Notes under the pieces: model-generated | Seen by the model: only the letters and a program-made list of their open reading frames with translations | Database searches by the model: none | What the model was told of the DNA's origin: nothing | Shown here: positions 1 to 9,800 of the stretch, piece by piece | How positions within the stretch are numbered: the stretch's first letter is position 1 | How the letters are laid out: every line of letters starts with the position of its first letter | Program-made: the position numbers and the translations under genes | Assembly: GCA_029553545.1 (NCBI GenBank) | Contig: JAKPKU010000149.1 | Span: forward strand, 1 to 33,491 | DNA: 33,491 nucleotides | Direction of reading: 5' to 3' | DNA from: Candidatus Cloacimonadota bacterium | GTDB lineage: Bacteria; Cloacimonadota; Cloacimonadia; Cloacimonadales; WRIO01

Positions 1-32
1 TCTATTTCTGAATCGATAAAGCTACCTGACAT
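1..32 (-). CDS. 5' end of an unidentified CDS (MSGSFIDSEI...), truncated by the window edge
   Basis: Reverse complement reads AAAGAGGTGTTCAATGTCAGGTAGCTTTATCGATTCAGAAATAGA: RBS-like GAGGTG, ATG, open frame to the edge; consensus promoter upstream at 64-91. Confidence 0.5.
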   Translation of the reverse strand, partial: MSGSFIDSEI

Positions 33-63
33 TGAACACCTCTTTTATTCTTTAATTAATGCC

Positions 64-91
64 ATTATATGATACCCTATATTATTGTCAA
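64..91 (-). promoter_or_regulatory. sigma70-type promoter, TTGACA-N16-TATAAT, for the left-edge CDS
   Basis: Minus strand TTGACA (86-91), 16-nt spacer, TATAAT (64-69); exact consensus boxes. Confidence 0.7.
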
Positions 92-123
92 GTAATATTT
101 TAACTATATTTTTTGTCTGCTTT

Positions 124-225
124 CTAATTCAAAGCTCTCAAACCACTAATTAAAAGCATGATAACTATGACGATTGAGAAACCAAATAGTAGCTTTGTCT
201 TTACGTTTAAATTGTCAAATTTCAT
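124..225 (-). CDS. 33-aa single-TM ORF MKFDNLNVKTKLLFGFSIVIVIMLLISGLRALN, like a truncated methyl-accepting chemotaxis protein N-terminus
   Basis: Translated by hand; RBS AGAAGGAGAG 5' of ATG; promoter at 262-293; ends in TAG. Not in the supplied ORF track (too short). Confidence 0.5.
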   Translation of the reverse strand: MKFDNLNVKTKLLFGFSIVIVIMLLISGLRALN

Positions 226-267
226 ATTTACTCTCCTTCTATTTTTAAATATAACTCCATATAATAG

Positions 268-295
268 TATAATATAATTCTTGCTATTGTCAAGC
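268..295 (-). promoter_or_regulatory. sigma70-type promoter, TTGACA-N16-TATACT, upstream of the 33-aa ORF (coordinates approximate)
   Basis: Minus strand reads TTGACAATAGCAAGAATTATATTATACT. Confidence 0.6.
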
Positions 296-481
296 AATAA
301 TTTTGAGTTTCATCTAAAAATATACAACAACTTATAAGGGAGGTATCGTTTTACTCTGAAACAGCCTCATATAATATATAGCTGAGTTATTAATAGATGT
401 CTTTTGCGGTTCTCATTCTATCTTTGGTATAATAAGAAAATTTTATGAGAAAATATATTAAGGCTCATGGATTATTTGGCT

Positions 482-1099
482 TTAAAATTCTAAATAGTGC
501 TTTTCCATTGATTCTTCTATTTCCACAATCTTTAGTTGAATTTCTTCTTTTGTTTCAATATAAATTGGTGGTAAATAATGTATATCAACTCTGGAAAAGG
601 GTTTTGGTAAAATAAACTTGTCCCATGAATTGAACTGCCATTTTCTTTGAACATTGACTACCAGCGGTACAATTGGCATTTTGGACATATAAGCAAGAAA
701 TAATGCGCCATCTTTTAATTTATGAGCAGGACCCTTTGGCCCATCTGGAGTTAATGCAATGGAGTTGGTCTTGAGAGCTGCAAGCATTTCTCGAAGAGCA
801 GGAACTGCTTTTTTTGAAGAAGACCCCCTAATCATTTTGTAACCGAGTAATTGCAGAGGAGCAGCAATTAGCTCACCGTCAAATGAAGAACTTGCAAGCA
901 GAGATATATTATCATATGCCCTACTCAAAGCAACAGGAATAATGTTTTGATGCCATAAAATATAGATTACGCTTTTATCTTTCTGTGGGTCTCCAGTTAC
1001 CTTAAATCTAAGTGTAATTTTTATTGTAATAAGCAAAAGCCAAGCTATATACTTTTCAATAAATATTACTATTTTCCCTTGAATGGAGCTTATTTTCAT
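482..1099 (-). CDS. DUF374 lysophospholipid acyltransferase family protein
   Basis: LWHQN...SSSFDGELIA...RGSSSKKAVPALREML...TPDGPKGPAHKLKDG motifs; last gene after lpxB with 4-nt overlap. Confidence 0.85.
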   Translation of the reverse strand: MKISSIQGKIVIFIEKYIAWLLLITIKITLRFKVTGDPQKDKSVIYILWHQNIIPVALSRAYDNISLLASSSFDGELIAAPLQLLGYKMIRGSSSKKAVPALREMLAALKTNSIALTPDGPKGPAHKLKDGALFLAYMSKMPIVPLVVNVQRKWQFNSWDKFILPKPFSRVDIHYLPPIYIETKEEIQLKIVEIEESMEKHYLEF

Positions 1100-2232
1100 G
1101 ATTTTCTATTTAAAAAATCAATTATCAGAGAGGCGGTTTCTTTGCTCGCAGACTTTTTTCCCAATAAATCTCTAATTGCCGATAAATTCTCTTTAATGCT
1201 TTGATATTGGGCTTCATTTGCCAAGATTGAATGTATCTTTTCTTTAAGAATTCGTGGGCTTACATCTCCTTGAATTAATTCAGGAATAATAAGCCTATTC
1301 AATAAAATATTCGGTAATCCAATATACTTTATTTTAACTATTTTACGTGCTATCCAATAGGAAATAGGATTAGCTTTGTAACACAAAAGAAAAGGCGTGC
1401 CTATATATGCCGCTTCCAAAGAAGCCGTGCCAGATTTCACCACACAAAAATCACTGTGCTTCATCATTTCATAATTATTGGAGACTATTATTTTTAGTTG
1501 ATCTGTTTCTTTATAATTTCTATTTAGAATATCCATAAAGTCTTTTTCTTTAATTGTCGGAGCGCGCGAGATTAAAAACTCATATTCTTTATAATCAAGC
1601 TGTTTAATTGTATTAAGAAAGATTGGAAGTAGCTTTGATACTTCATCGAAGCGGCTGCCAGGAAAAAATGAAAGCCATTTTTTGTTTGTATCTAAATGGA
1701 TCATCTCAGCAAATTTATTTCGATCAACCTTAATATCAACCTCTTCGACAATCGGGTGCCCAACATATTCTGCATCAACCTGATGAATGTGTAGCAGGTC
1801 TGGTTCAAATGGTAAAATACAGGCGACTTTACCCGTATAATCAGCTAATTGCTTGACTCTATGATGCTTCCATGCCCAAAATTGGGGGCAAATATAATAA
1901 AAGACAGGAATGCCCAGCTCGCTTGCATATTTCGCAATACGTAAATTCAAGCCAGGATAATCGACCAGTATAAGTATATCTGGTTTGTTTTTGATAAAGT
2001 ATTCTTTAATTGTTTTTTCAACTTTCGAGAAGAATCTGAGATGTTTTATTACCTCTAAAAAGCCCATTACATTAAATTTATTAAAAGGAAATAATGGCTT
2101 CAAACCCATTCTTTGCATTTGATAGCCACCTATGCCGATATGATTATAACCATACTGCCCAAGCTCTTTCATCACATAAGAAGCATGTAAGTCGCCTGAG
2201 TTTTCGCCTGCTATCCAAAAAAATGTCGGCAT
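1096..2232 (-). CDS. lpxB: Lipid-A-disaccharide synthase
   Basis: AGENSGDLHA, GIGGYQMQRMG, FNVMGFLEVIKHL, PQFWAWKHHRVKQLA, FFPGSR, KSGTASLEAA. Confidence 0.95.
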   Translation of the reverse strand: MPTFFWIAGENSGDLHASYVMKELGQYGYNHIGIGGYQMQRMGLKPLFPFNKFNVMGFLEVIKHLRFFSKVEKTIKEYFIKNKPDILILVDYPGLNLRIAKYASELGIPVFYYICPQFWAWKHHRVKQLADYTGKVACILPFEPDLLHIHQVDAEYVGHPIVEEVDIKVDRNKFAEMIHLDTNKKWLSFFPGSRFDEVSKLLPIFLNTIKQLDYKEYEFLISRAPTIKEKDFMDILNRNYKETDQLKIIVSNNYEMMKHSDFCVVKSGTASLEAAYIGTPFLLCYKANPISYWIARKIVKIKYIGLPNILLNRLIIPELIQGDVSPRILKEKIHSILANEAQYQSIKENLSAIRDLLGKKSASKETASLIIDFLNRKS

Positions 2233-2245
2233 AATTCCTTCTTTC

Positions 2246-3298
2246 TCAAATATCTCTGTTTTCGATTATAACTGCTAATTTATCAACCTCATGTTTTACT
2301 ATCCCAGCCATATCATAATAATGCATCAAATCCATACTAAATGGGTCCTCAATATTTGTATTTGTACCTGTAATTTCTCCTAAAAAGAATATTTTATCCT
2401 GTGCAGTAGGAAATAACTTTAATAGAACCTCTTTAATCTCTTTTGTTAGAGCAAAAATATAGTCATTCTCTTGTAAAATCTCTTTTGTTAACTGCCGTGA
2501 AAGGTGATCACTGGCGTCTATACCCCAGGCTAAGAGCACAATTGCTGAATTTTTAGAAACAGGTTTGCCTTCTTTTAAATATCCACAGGAGGAGAAAACT
2601 AAATTCCTATCTGGAATGTTCATTGAATACCGTGCATAATACTCAGCAACAGGGCTACGACAGACATTTGCTACACAAGCAAAACATATTTTGACTTCAT
2701 TCCAAACAGATTCAATTATGCTTTGGGAGACGCTACCTGGGCGAACAATTGTTAAAGAATTTTGCGAAATGTCTATAATAGTCGATTGAGCATTACTTGC
2801 TCTTTGAAAGTTCAAAGGTAGAATAGCATAATCAAACTCATTAGCAAACACACTTTCTATCTCCTGAACTGTATCTATGGGTTTGCTATTTGCCTTGTTT
2901 ACGCTTGTGCTGACTATTGGACCATGATATTCTAAAAAATGCCTAAGTAATTTATCAGTTGGTATTCTAACAGCAAGCTTGCCTTCAATTGCTAAATGGT
3001 CGTATTTAGCATTATTATTTGGCAAGATGATTGTCGTATTTGAGGGCCAAATATTCTTCAAAAACCGATAAATATTCTTTTTAGATATGTCTAATTCCAA
3101 TTCATTTATGATGGTAGAAAGTGAATCAAAAAGTAAAATCATGCTCTTTGAGTCAGGACGCTCTTTAATGATATTTATCTTATTTATACCCTCTTGATTA
3201 GTCGCTTTGCAAGCTATCCCCAGCATTGAGCCTGTATAATGAATAAATAGCTCGTCTGATAATTGTCTGACTTCTGAAATATTATTAATTATCTTCAT
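2246..3298 (-). CDS. Fusion: YrdC/Sua5-like domain (N) and low-molecular-weight protein tyrosine phosphatase-like domain (C)
   Basis: STSVNKANSKP and RPGSVS are YrdC-like; CVANVCRSPVAEYYA is a CX5R LMW-PTP P-loop; later HLSRQLT and DPFSMD. Confidence 0.8.
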   Translation of the reverse strand: MKIINNISEVRQLSDELFIHYTGSMLGIACKATNQEGINKINIIKERPDSKSMILLFDSLSTIINELELDISKKNIYRFLKNIWPSNTTIILPNNNAKYDHLAIEGKLAVRIPTDKLLRHFLEYHGPIVSTSVNKANSKPIDTVQEIESVFANEFDYAILPLNFQRASNAQSTIIDISQNSLTIVRPGSVSQSIIESVWNEVKICFACVANVCRSPVAEYYARYSMNIPDRNLVFSSCGYLKEGKPVSKNSAIVLLAWGIDASDHLSRQLTKEILQENDYIFALTKEIKEVLLKLFPTAQDKIFFLGEITGTNTNIEDPFSMDLMHYYDMAGIVKHEVDKLAVIIENRDI

Positions 3299-4407
3299 TT
3301 TAGATACGAGGCGGGGTCTACGGGTTTACCATTTTTACGTAATTCAAAATGCAAGCATGCCTCATCCAGAGAGCTGCTTGTGCCTGATTGAGCAATTATT
3401 TGACCTTTTGTCACGTTTGTTCCTTTTGCAACTAATAGTTGGCTATTATTGCCATAAACCGTATGAAAGCCATTTTTATGATCAACAATAATCATCAAGC
3501 CTGAACCGGAAAATCTCTCTGCAAAGACAACTTCACCTGATGCAGATGCTTTGACAGACGAACCAAGATCAGCCGCAATATCGAGTCCATTATTCATCGT
3601 AGACACATTGTATTTCTCATGTGTTTGCGTGCCATATGAGCGTAATATTCGACCTCTGAGGGGCCAATCCAAGCCACCTCCTGGAAAGGTATATGTATAT
3701 TTGGGTTTATCTTCTGGTTTGGGAGTTAATTTTGCAATTAATGACTGCAGAGCTTGTGCATCTTTCTTCAGCTTAGCCACTTTTTGCTGATATTGCTTCT
3801 TTTCTCTTTCATACTTAGCAATGTCTTTATCAATATTGCTTGATTGTTGAGCGTAATTAGCTATCTTTTTATTCTCTTGAGCAGTTTGATAACTGACATT
3901 TTTAACCTTATTCTGAGTTTTTAAGTCTTGGTCAATCAACTTATTTTTTTTAGAAGAGAGTTCTTTATATTTTTCATTAGAATTACTGATCACGATAGCC
4001 AGAGGGTATCGGTATTCACAAAAATCAGACAGTAACTCATGCCTATTATCCATATATAAGAGTTCATTTAACGATTTATTGGTTGAATTTACGGTGTTTG
4101 CGATCTCTTTATTAGTTGCATCAATCTGTGATTTGGTGACATTTAAATCTTTTTTTAAGAGGGACTCTGTTCGTTGTAATTCTTGTGCTTTCTTTTTTGT
4201 TTGAGTTAATTGGTTTGTAATAGTCTTTTTTGAGCTGACAGCCTTTTTTCTTTTTGCTTCGGATTCTGCTGCTTTTTTTTGCGCTTGATTTAGTTCTTTA
4301 TTCACATTCTCGAGCTCTTTTTTCTTTTCAGTAGCTGTCTGAGAAAAAGCAATGCCTGAAAAGATTCCAAGCATTAATATCACAAAAAAAAGTTTTTTGG
4401 GCAGCAT
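3295..4407 (-). CDS. Murein hydrolase activator EnvC-like: signal peptide, coiled coil, degenerate M23/LytM domain
   Basis: Long Lys/Gln/Glu coiled coil, then LDWPLRGRILRSYG...LDIAADLGSSVKASASGEVVFAERFSGSGLMIIVDHKNGFHTVYGNNSQLLVAKG...LHFELRKNGKPVDPASYL. Confidence 0.85.
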   Translation of the reverse strand: MLPKKLFFVILMLGIFSGIAFSQTATEKKKELENVNKELNQAQKKAAESEAKRKKAVSSKKTITNQLTQTKKKAQELQRTESLLKKDLNVTKSQIDATNKEIANTVNSTNKSLNELLYMDNRHELLSDFCEYRYPLAIVISNSNEKYKELSSKKNKLIDQDLKTQNKVKNVSYQTAQENKKIANYAQQSSNIDKDIAKYEREKKQYQQKVAKLKKDAQALQSLIAKLTPKPEDKPKYTYTFPGGGLDWPLRGRILRSYGTQTHEKYNVSTMNNGLDIAADLGSSVKASASGEVVFAERFSGSGLMIIVDHKNGFHTVYGNNSQLLVAKGTNVTKGQIIAQSGTSSSLDEACLHFELRKNGKPVDPASYLK

Positions 4408-4411
4408 ATTA

Positions 4412-4861
4412 CTAATTATCTACTAATACAAATACCTGATATATTTCTTCGAATAACTGTTTATGCATTTCTTCTTCATTTGCTAAGAGAAGAAATAAAT
4501 CACGTGTATCTTCATCGTTATTGCTTGCCAATTCTTGATAAAGTCGTCTGGATTGATCTTCTCGCTTAATAGCAATCCTAAGCAGGTCGATATAGTCGAG
4601 ATTATCATAGCTAATTTTCTCTTCATAATAGTCGATTAGGTTAATTGGTTTTGTTTCTTTTAAATTTTTAACATTAGGTATGTTTTTTTTAAAGAACTCA
4701 AGCTTATTAATATGCCCTCTTTCCATATCTATAATATCTCCGAGCACCTTGATAATATTGGGCATCTTTTCTCTCTCTTGAATAGATGTGTAAAAATCAA
4801 TTGCCTCTTGCTCTTTGTCGATAGCAAAGTCAATTACTTCAATAAAATCATTAGCTTTCAT
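4412..4861 (-). CDS. Ferritin-like/rubrerythrin-type diiron protein (start moved to MKANDFIEV)
   Basis: EQEAIDFYTSIQE, MERGHI, REDQSRRLYQELA, NEEEMHKQLFEE (E/ExxH four-helix pattern). The listed start at 4912 overlaps trxB by 62 nt; the Met at 4861 leaves 11 nt. Confidence 0.8.
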   Translation of the reverse strand: MKANDFIEVIDFAIDKEQEAIDFYTSIQEREKMPNIIKVLGDIIDMERGHINKLEFFKKNIPNVKNLKETKPINLIDYYEEKISYDNLDYIDLLRIAIKREDQSRRLYQELASNNDEDTRDLFLLLANEEEMHKQLFEEIYQVFVLVDN

Positions 4862-5810
4862 AGTGTCCTGCAAAGCTTTCTTCGTTTTCTTCAATCCATT
4901 TCTCTGCAGCAAATGCGGCTATTGCGCCATCAGATGTAGCAGTCACAACTTGTCTTAGTAGCTTTTGACGAATATCACCTGCTGCATATACGCCAGGGAT
5001 ATTTGTTTCCATATATTCATTTGTCACAATAAAGCCCTGAGTATCGAGCTCTATGCGTGATTCAAACAAGTGATTATTTGGTATAATTCCAATATATACA
5101 AAGAGTCCATCAACTTGCAAAGCACTGATTGTCTCTGTTTTTTTATTAAATAATGTCAGGCTTTTTACTTGATCTGTTCCATTTACTTCATGAATAACAG
5201 TGTCCCAAATAATCTTGATTTTAGGATTATTAAAAGCCCTTTGTTGAATAGCGTGTACGGCACGCAATGCATCACGACGATGAATAATATAAACTTTTTC
5301 TGCAAATCTGGTCAAAAACAGTGCTTCTTCCACTGCAGAGTCTCCCCCACCATTTACCGCCACTATTTTATTTCTATAGAGTGCGCCATCGCATGTTGCA
5401 CAATAAGAAACGCCACGTCCAATAAATCTATCTTCACCAGGCACATTTAATTTACGAGGATGTGCGCCAGTAGCCAAAATAATTGATTTTACTCGATATT
5501 GATTCTCATCAGTTTCAATAATCTTGCACAAGCCTTCAAATCCGATGCCCGTAACCTGTTCTTCTTTTATAACAGCATCAAACTTCAAAGCTTGCAATCT
5601 CATTTTCTCCATAATTTCAAAACCTGATAGATTTTCATTAAAGCCTGGATAATTTTCTACATCTGCTGTAACAATTATCTGTCCGCCAATTAAGCCCTTT
5701 TCAAATACAATAGTTTTCAGACCGCCTCTTGCAGCATAGATAGCTGCACTCAGTCCTGCAGGTCCCGTGCCAATAATTGCTATATCATATCTTTCCATCA
5801 ATTCTCCCAT
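4851..5810 (-). CDS. trxB: Thioredoxin-disulfide reductase
   Basis: GTGPAGLSAAIYAARGGL, CATCDGALYRNK (CxxC), GGGDSAVEEALFLTRFA, GVYAAGDIRQKLLRQVVTATSDGAIAA. Confidence 0.95.
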   Translation of the reverse strand: MGELMERYDIAIIGTGPAGLSAAIYAARGGLKTIVFEKGLIGGQIIVTADVENYPGFNENLSGFEIMEKMRLQALKFDAVIKEEQVTGIGFEGLCKIIETDENQYRVKSIILATGAHPRKLNVPGEDRFIGRGVSYCATCDGALYRNKIVAVNGGGDSAVEEALFLTRFAEKVYIIHRRDALRAVHAIQQRAFNNPKIKIIWDTVIHEVNGTDQVKSLTLFNKKTETISALQVDGLFVYIGIIPNNHLFESRIELDTQGFIVTNEYMETNIPGVYAAGDIRQKLLRQVVTATSDGAIAAFAAEKWIEENEESFAGHYES

Positions 5811-5861
5811 TTATAAAAAAAAAGAAAAGGTGAGCTATTGCTAGCTCACCTATATTTCATA

Positions 5862-6887
5862 TTAGAATGCTAATTTAACAGAGATACGGTGTGCTGATTT
5901 TAAAAAGCTTTCTGCTAATCTTCCCATATCTGTATAAGCATAATCAACGTTAAATGTACCCATTCTGGTAGGCATTTTAACACCAAAACCCATTGACCAG
6001 TTTGCAGCGTCTAAATTAATCTGCTTTCCTGCTCTTAAGTAAAGGTTGTTGATATTATATTCTGTACCTAAGTTCCATGTTTCTTTTCTATCAACGCAGT
6101 TATCTAATTGTGCAGAAACAATCCAATAGCTATTATCTTCTCTAAAAACGTCCATTGCAACACCAAGAGAGAAGTTCATCGGAATCTTGAATTCTGTTTC
6201 TGGACCATCTTCGTCAACAACACCGTCGCCATCGTTGTCAAACAAGTCAAATGGATCTTCGTCAATATGTCCATCTTCATCATTGTCAATTTCATATTTT
6301 ACATCTGGACCGAAGTTTCTCAATGCCATACCGATTGTCAAGTTTTTGTAACCTGTATTATAAAGGGTACCCAAATCGACAGCAAAGCTATTGATATTGT
6401 CATCCCAAATATCTTCTCTAAGATATTTTGCAGTAATACCAAAAGAGAATTTATCTGTAAATGCCTGAGCATAAGTAAGTCCCACTGAAACGTCGCTTGA
6501 CGTAAACTTTTCGCCTGTAGGTCCAAACAGATACTCTTCTGTTACTTCCATATCATCCATATGAAGGATTGATGCGTGAATACCAAAGATACCATATTCA
6601 GTCTCTTGGCTATAAGCTACATATTCATGCATAATGTCTGCGGGCCAATTAGTATGTGAAAACATGATTTGTTTATCGAAGTTTTGAGCAATACCAGCTG
6701 GGTTCCAATAAACAGAAGAAATATCGTTAGTTACCGCTGTATATGCTTCACCCATACCAATTGCACGAGCGTCAACACCGAGCTTTAAGAACTGTAAGGA
6801 GGCAGTACCTGTTTTCCCGAAAATAGATGCTGAAAGCAGTACAGGAAACAGTGAAATCACGATTAAAGGTATAAGTATCTTTTTCAT
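5862..6887 (-). CDS. PorV/PorQ (UPF0164)-like outer-membrane beta-barrel protein
   Basis: Signal peptide; LQFLKLGVDARAIGMGEAYTAVTNDISSVYWNPAGIA hallmark; acidic DNDEDGHIDEDPFDLFDNDGDGVVDEDG insertion. Confidence 0.85.
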   Translation of the reverse strand: MKKILIPLIVISLFPVLLSASIFGKTGTASLQFLKLGVDARAIGMGEAYTAVTNDISSVYWNPAGIAQNFDKQIMFSHTNWPADIMHEYVAYSQETEYGIFGIHASILHMDDMEVTEEYLFGPTGEKFTSSDVSVGLTYAQAFTDKFSFGITAKYLREDIWDDNINSFAVDLGTLYNTGYKNLTIGMALRNFGPDVKYEIDNDEDGHIDEDPFDLFDNDGDGVVDEDGPETEFKIPMNFSLGVAMDVFREDNSYWIVSAQLDNCVDRKETWNLGTEYNINNLYLRAGKQINLDAANWSMGFGVKMPTRMGTFNVDYAYTDMGRLAESFLKSAHRISVKLAF

Positions 6888-6896
6888 TTTTCCTCC

Positions 6897-9800
6897 TTAT
6901 CTAATAACCGCAAACTTACCGACTTTAACGTCGCCAGAAGCCTTATCTTTAACTGAGTAGAGATAGACACCGCTTGCAAGGATTTGGTTGTTTTTGGTTA
7001 ATAAGTTCCATGAATGGATACCGCTTGCAGCGATACCTGTGCCAATAGCTTTCGAAATTGAGATAATATCTTCTGGATACTCGCCATCATGATCAAATTC
7101 TGCTACGAGGTCACCAGCTAAGGTGTATATTTGAATATTACATCTTTCTGGTAGATTTACAAACCAGAGTCTTCTACTCTTATCACCTTTTTCGTCTTTA
7201 TCACGTCTGCCATCAAATTTACTTGTTCCACGATATGGGTTTGGCACTACATAAATATTATCCATATTAGATTTTGCAGATGGTCCTGGGAAGAATACCT
7301 TCATATTAGCATCACGAGCTGATTCAAGAGCTTGTAATTGCTTTGATGGCATACCACGATCCCACGCTGTTACTGCGCTGTAGTGTTCAATACCGCGACG
7401 TACATTTTGAATAGTTGCATGATAATATCTTCTTGCAAGACGATCAGCTCTGTGGCTATCTTCTTCAATATAATTATCATCGATATAGTTTTGTCCTAAA
7501 TGACCTCTCAAAGGTATCAAAGAGCTATCGTATAAAGCTAAGAACATTTCGTCAGAAATATCTGGATGCTTAAAGTAAAGTGCTTCTTGTTTTGCTCGTG
7601 CTTCGCTCAATGGAGGGATAAATGAGTTAAAGTCTGGAATTTCATTTCTAACTTGGTCAGCTGTTTTTAAGTTATAAAGTGGTTTTCCATAAACAACATC
7701 ACCTATTTCGATATCTCGTGGGAAGTAATTATCGTCGAATATCATATAACCAGCATAATAATCATAATTCTCAGCTGTAATTAATTCTTCATTTGGTAAA
7801 CCTTTATCAATTCCTGTGTCGCCACCAAAGTCGATAAATTCTTCGTGACCAGCATTCACCTGATAATCTTGATGATCTTGTTCTGTATCGATTTTATCCC
7901 AACGATCAACAAGCATCCATCTGTCTGCTCGACCATTACCAGATCTCTGCCAAATACTATAGCCTTGGAAGTCATGTCTTAAGCGCCATGCGGTCAATGG
8001 GTTGACTTTACCCAGTGCATTTGGCCAATAATGGAATTGTTCAGGGATCGCACTCCAGTCAACAACAGCTGTTGAGTCACTGTCAAGACCAGTTTTGTCA
8101 TTCCAACCAATTTGTTCACTACCGACAGTAATGAAGTCAACTGTAAATTCACTTCTATTATCCCAGAATACTTCGATATTAGTACCACCAACGGCATTAT
8201 CAACCATTTTTGAGTATGATTTTGGTATTTCTGGTGGCTCAGGTGGATTATAGTGAGAAACAGTATCAGGCATGATAACAGTTGTCAAGTTTTGAGCTTC
8301 ACCGTAAACTTCTTTTGCCCAACGAGCTGATTCTTTCAATTCTTCAATTGTATCGCCAGGGAAAACTGCAATAACGATTTTCATTGTTTTCTTTGGTGCA
8401 AGGTTCCAGTTTGCAGGATTACTTGGTTCAGAAATACCTGTACCATGTCCATAGAAAGCAAATAAGTAACGTGTATCAGCAGCTTCTTCTTGAATAAAAG
8501 TATAACTTTCACCGTCAGATTGTGGAGGTATTCTCAATGGGGTATATTTCGAATCATTTGGTTGTTTACCAGTCAAGAGCCAATACTTTTCATTTGCGGT
8601 TTTTCTGGATAAATTCCAATATTTTTGAGCATCAAAGTCATCTGGTCCATCGCCGACTTTCCAATACCAGCAAGCAAATTCAAGTTGTTCTGGGTCTGGA
8701 GTACAAACACGTGAACCAACATAACCAGGAGTTTGGCCGCCGTCAAAGTCAGCATCAAAAGTAAATGCAAATTCTGCACCTTTACCGCTTACATAGCCAG
8801 ACTTATCGTCAGCCGCTTTTTCTCTACCCCATGCTTGAGGTCCTACGTCTGAGTCCATATAAATACCCATTGCGCAGTCAAACAAAGTATCTCTTGGGTT
8901 CATATTGGTAATGTTAAATTCTACATAAACAAGATTTTTAATAAATTCATATGACCATTGATAGCTCATTTGTCTAACACGAACATTTAGTGGAACGTGT
9001 TTATTAGTGCCTGCTGAGCTACCAAAGTCGCGTTCGCCAGTTCTACCAAACGGACTATAGTCATAATAGTATGAAATATAGTCTTGCTCTGATACTGGTG
9101 CGCCGTCTTCATCAATAAGTCCGTCATTATCGTCATCATGAGGTTGAGCAAAAACAAATGTTTCACCTGGGTCTGTCCAGCTTAAATCAGTAAAACCTAA
9201 AGGGAACCAGATTTCTGAGTTTGCAATAATTGTTTCAGCTGAGTGTGATATTTCATGTAAGAATCCAGGGCTAACGTCACTACCAAAGCGAGCAAAAGCT
9301 TCTGGCAATTCATGTGATTTTCTAAATGGGAATGCATAACCAACAGGGTCTTCATCGATAAGTCCATCACCATCATCATCTTCACCGCGTCTATGATTAC
9401 GAATAGATGCGCTTGCGATTTGGTCGTCTGGGTTATAAGCTGCATAGCCAGATTGACTGAATTCGAGTGGATTATATGCAGGAAGGAATTCATAAAGGTC
9501 TTTATCTCCGTCAAATCCAACAGTAACTAATGTATCGATCACAGGCACATAAACTTTGCCAGGGATCCAATCATCAGAGCCTTCGGTAATAAGCTGATTA
9601 TTTTCAGAAGTAAGAGCTGCTATACCATTCCAATTTTTCCAATAGTACTGTTTACCAGCATCATTTTTTCTAAATTTCTTTGCTCCAAACCAAAGAGCTC
9701 CCTGATATAGATAATCTACTCCGCTACCACCAGGATATTCAAGTGATGGCCAAGGTGGAGTGATATCATCACCAGAGCCGAAAAAGCCATAGTTACTTAC

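Noticed and set aside
3551-3790. Plus-strand ORF of 79 aa antisense to the EnvC-like gene
   Set aside because: Fully antisense to a well-supported CDS, no family motif; likely spurious. The same reasoning applies to most short plus-strand ORFs in the track (e.g. 5169, 6108, 8522, 11250, 18476, 20072, 26610, 30048, 32183)
9197-9520. 107-aa minus-strand ORF inside the secreted protein gene
   Set aside because: Alternate frame of a strong 1017-aa CDS; Met/Leu/Ser-rich artefact composition
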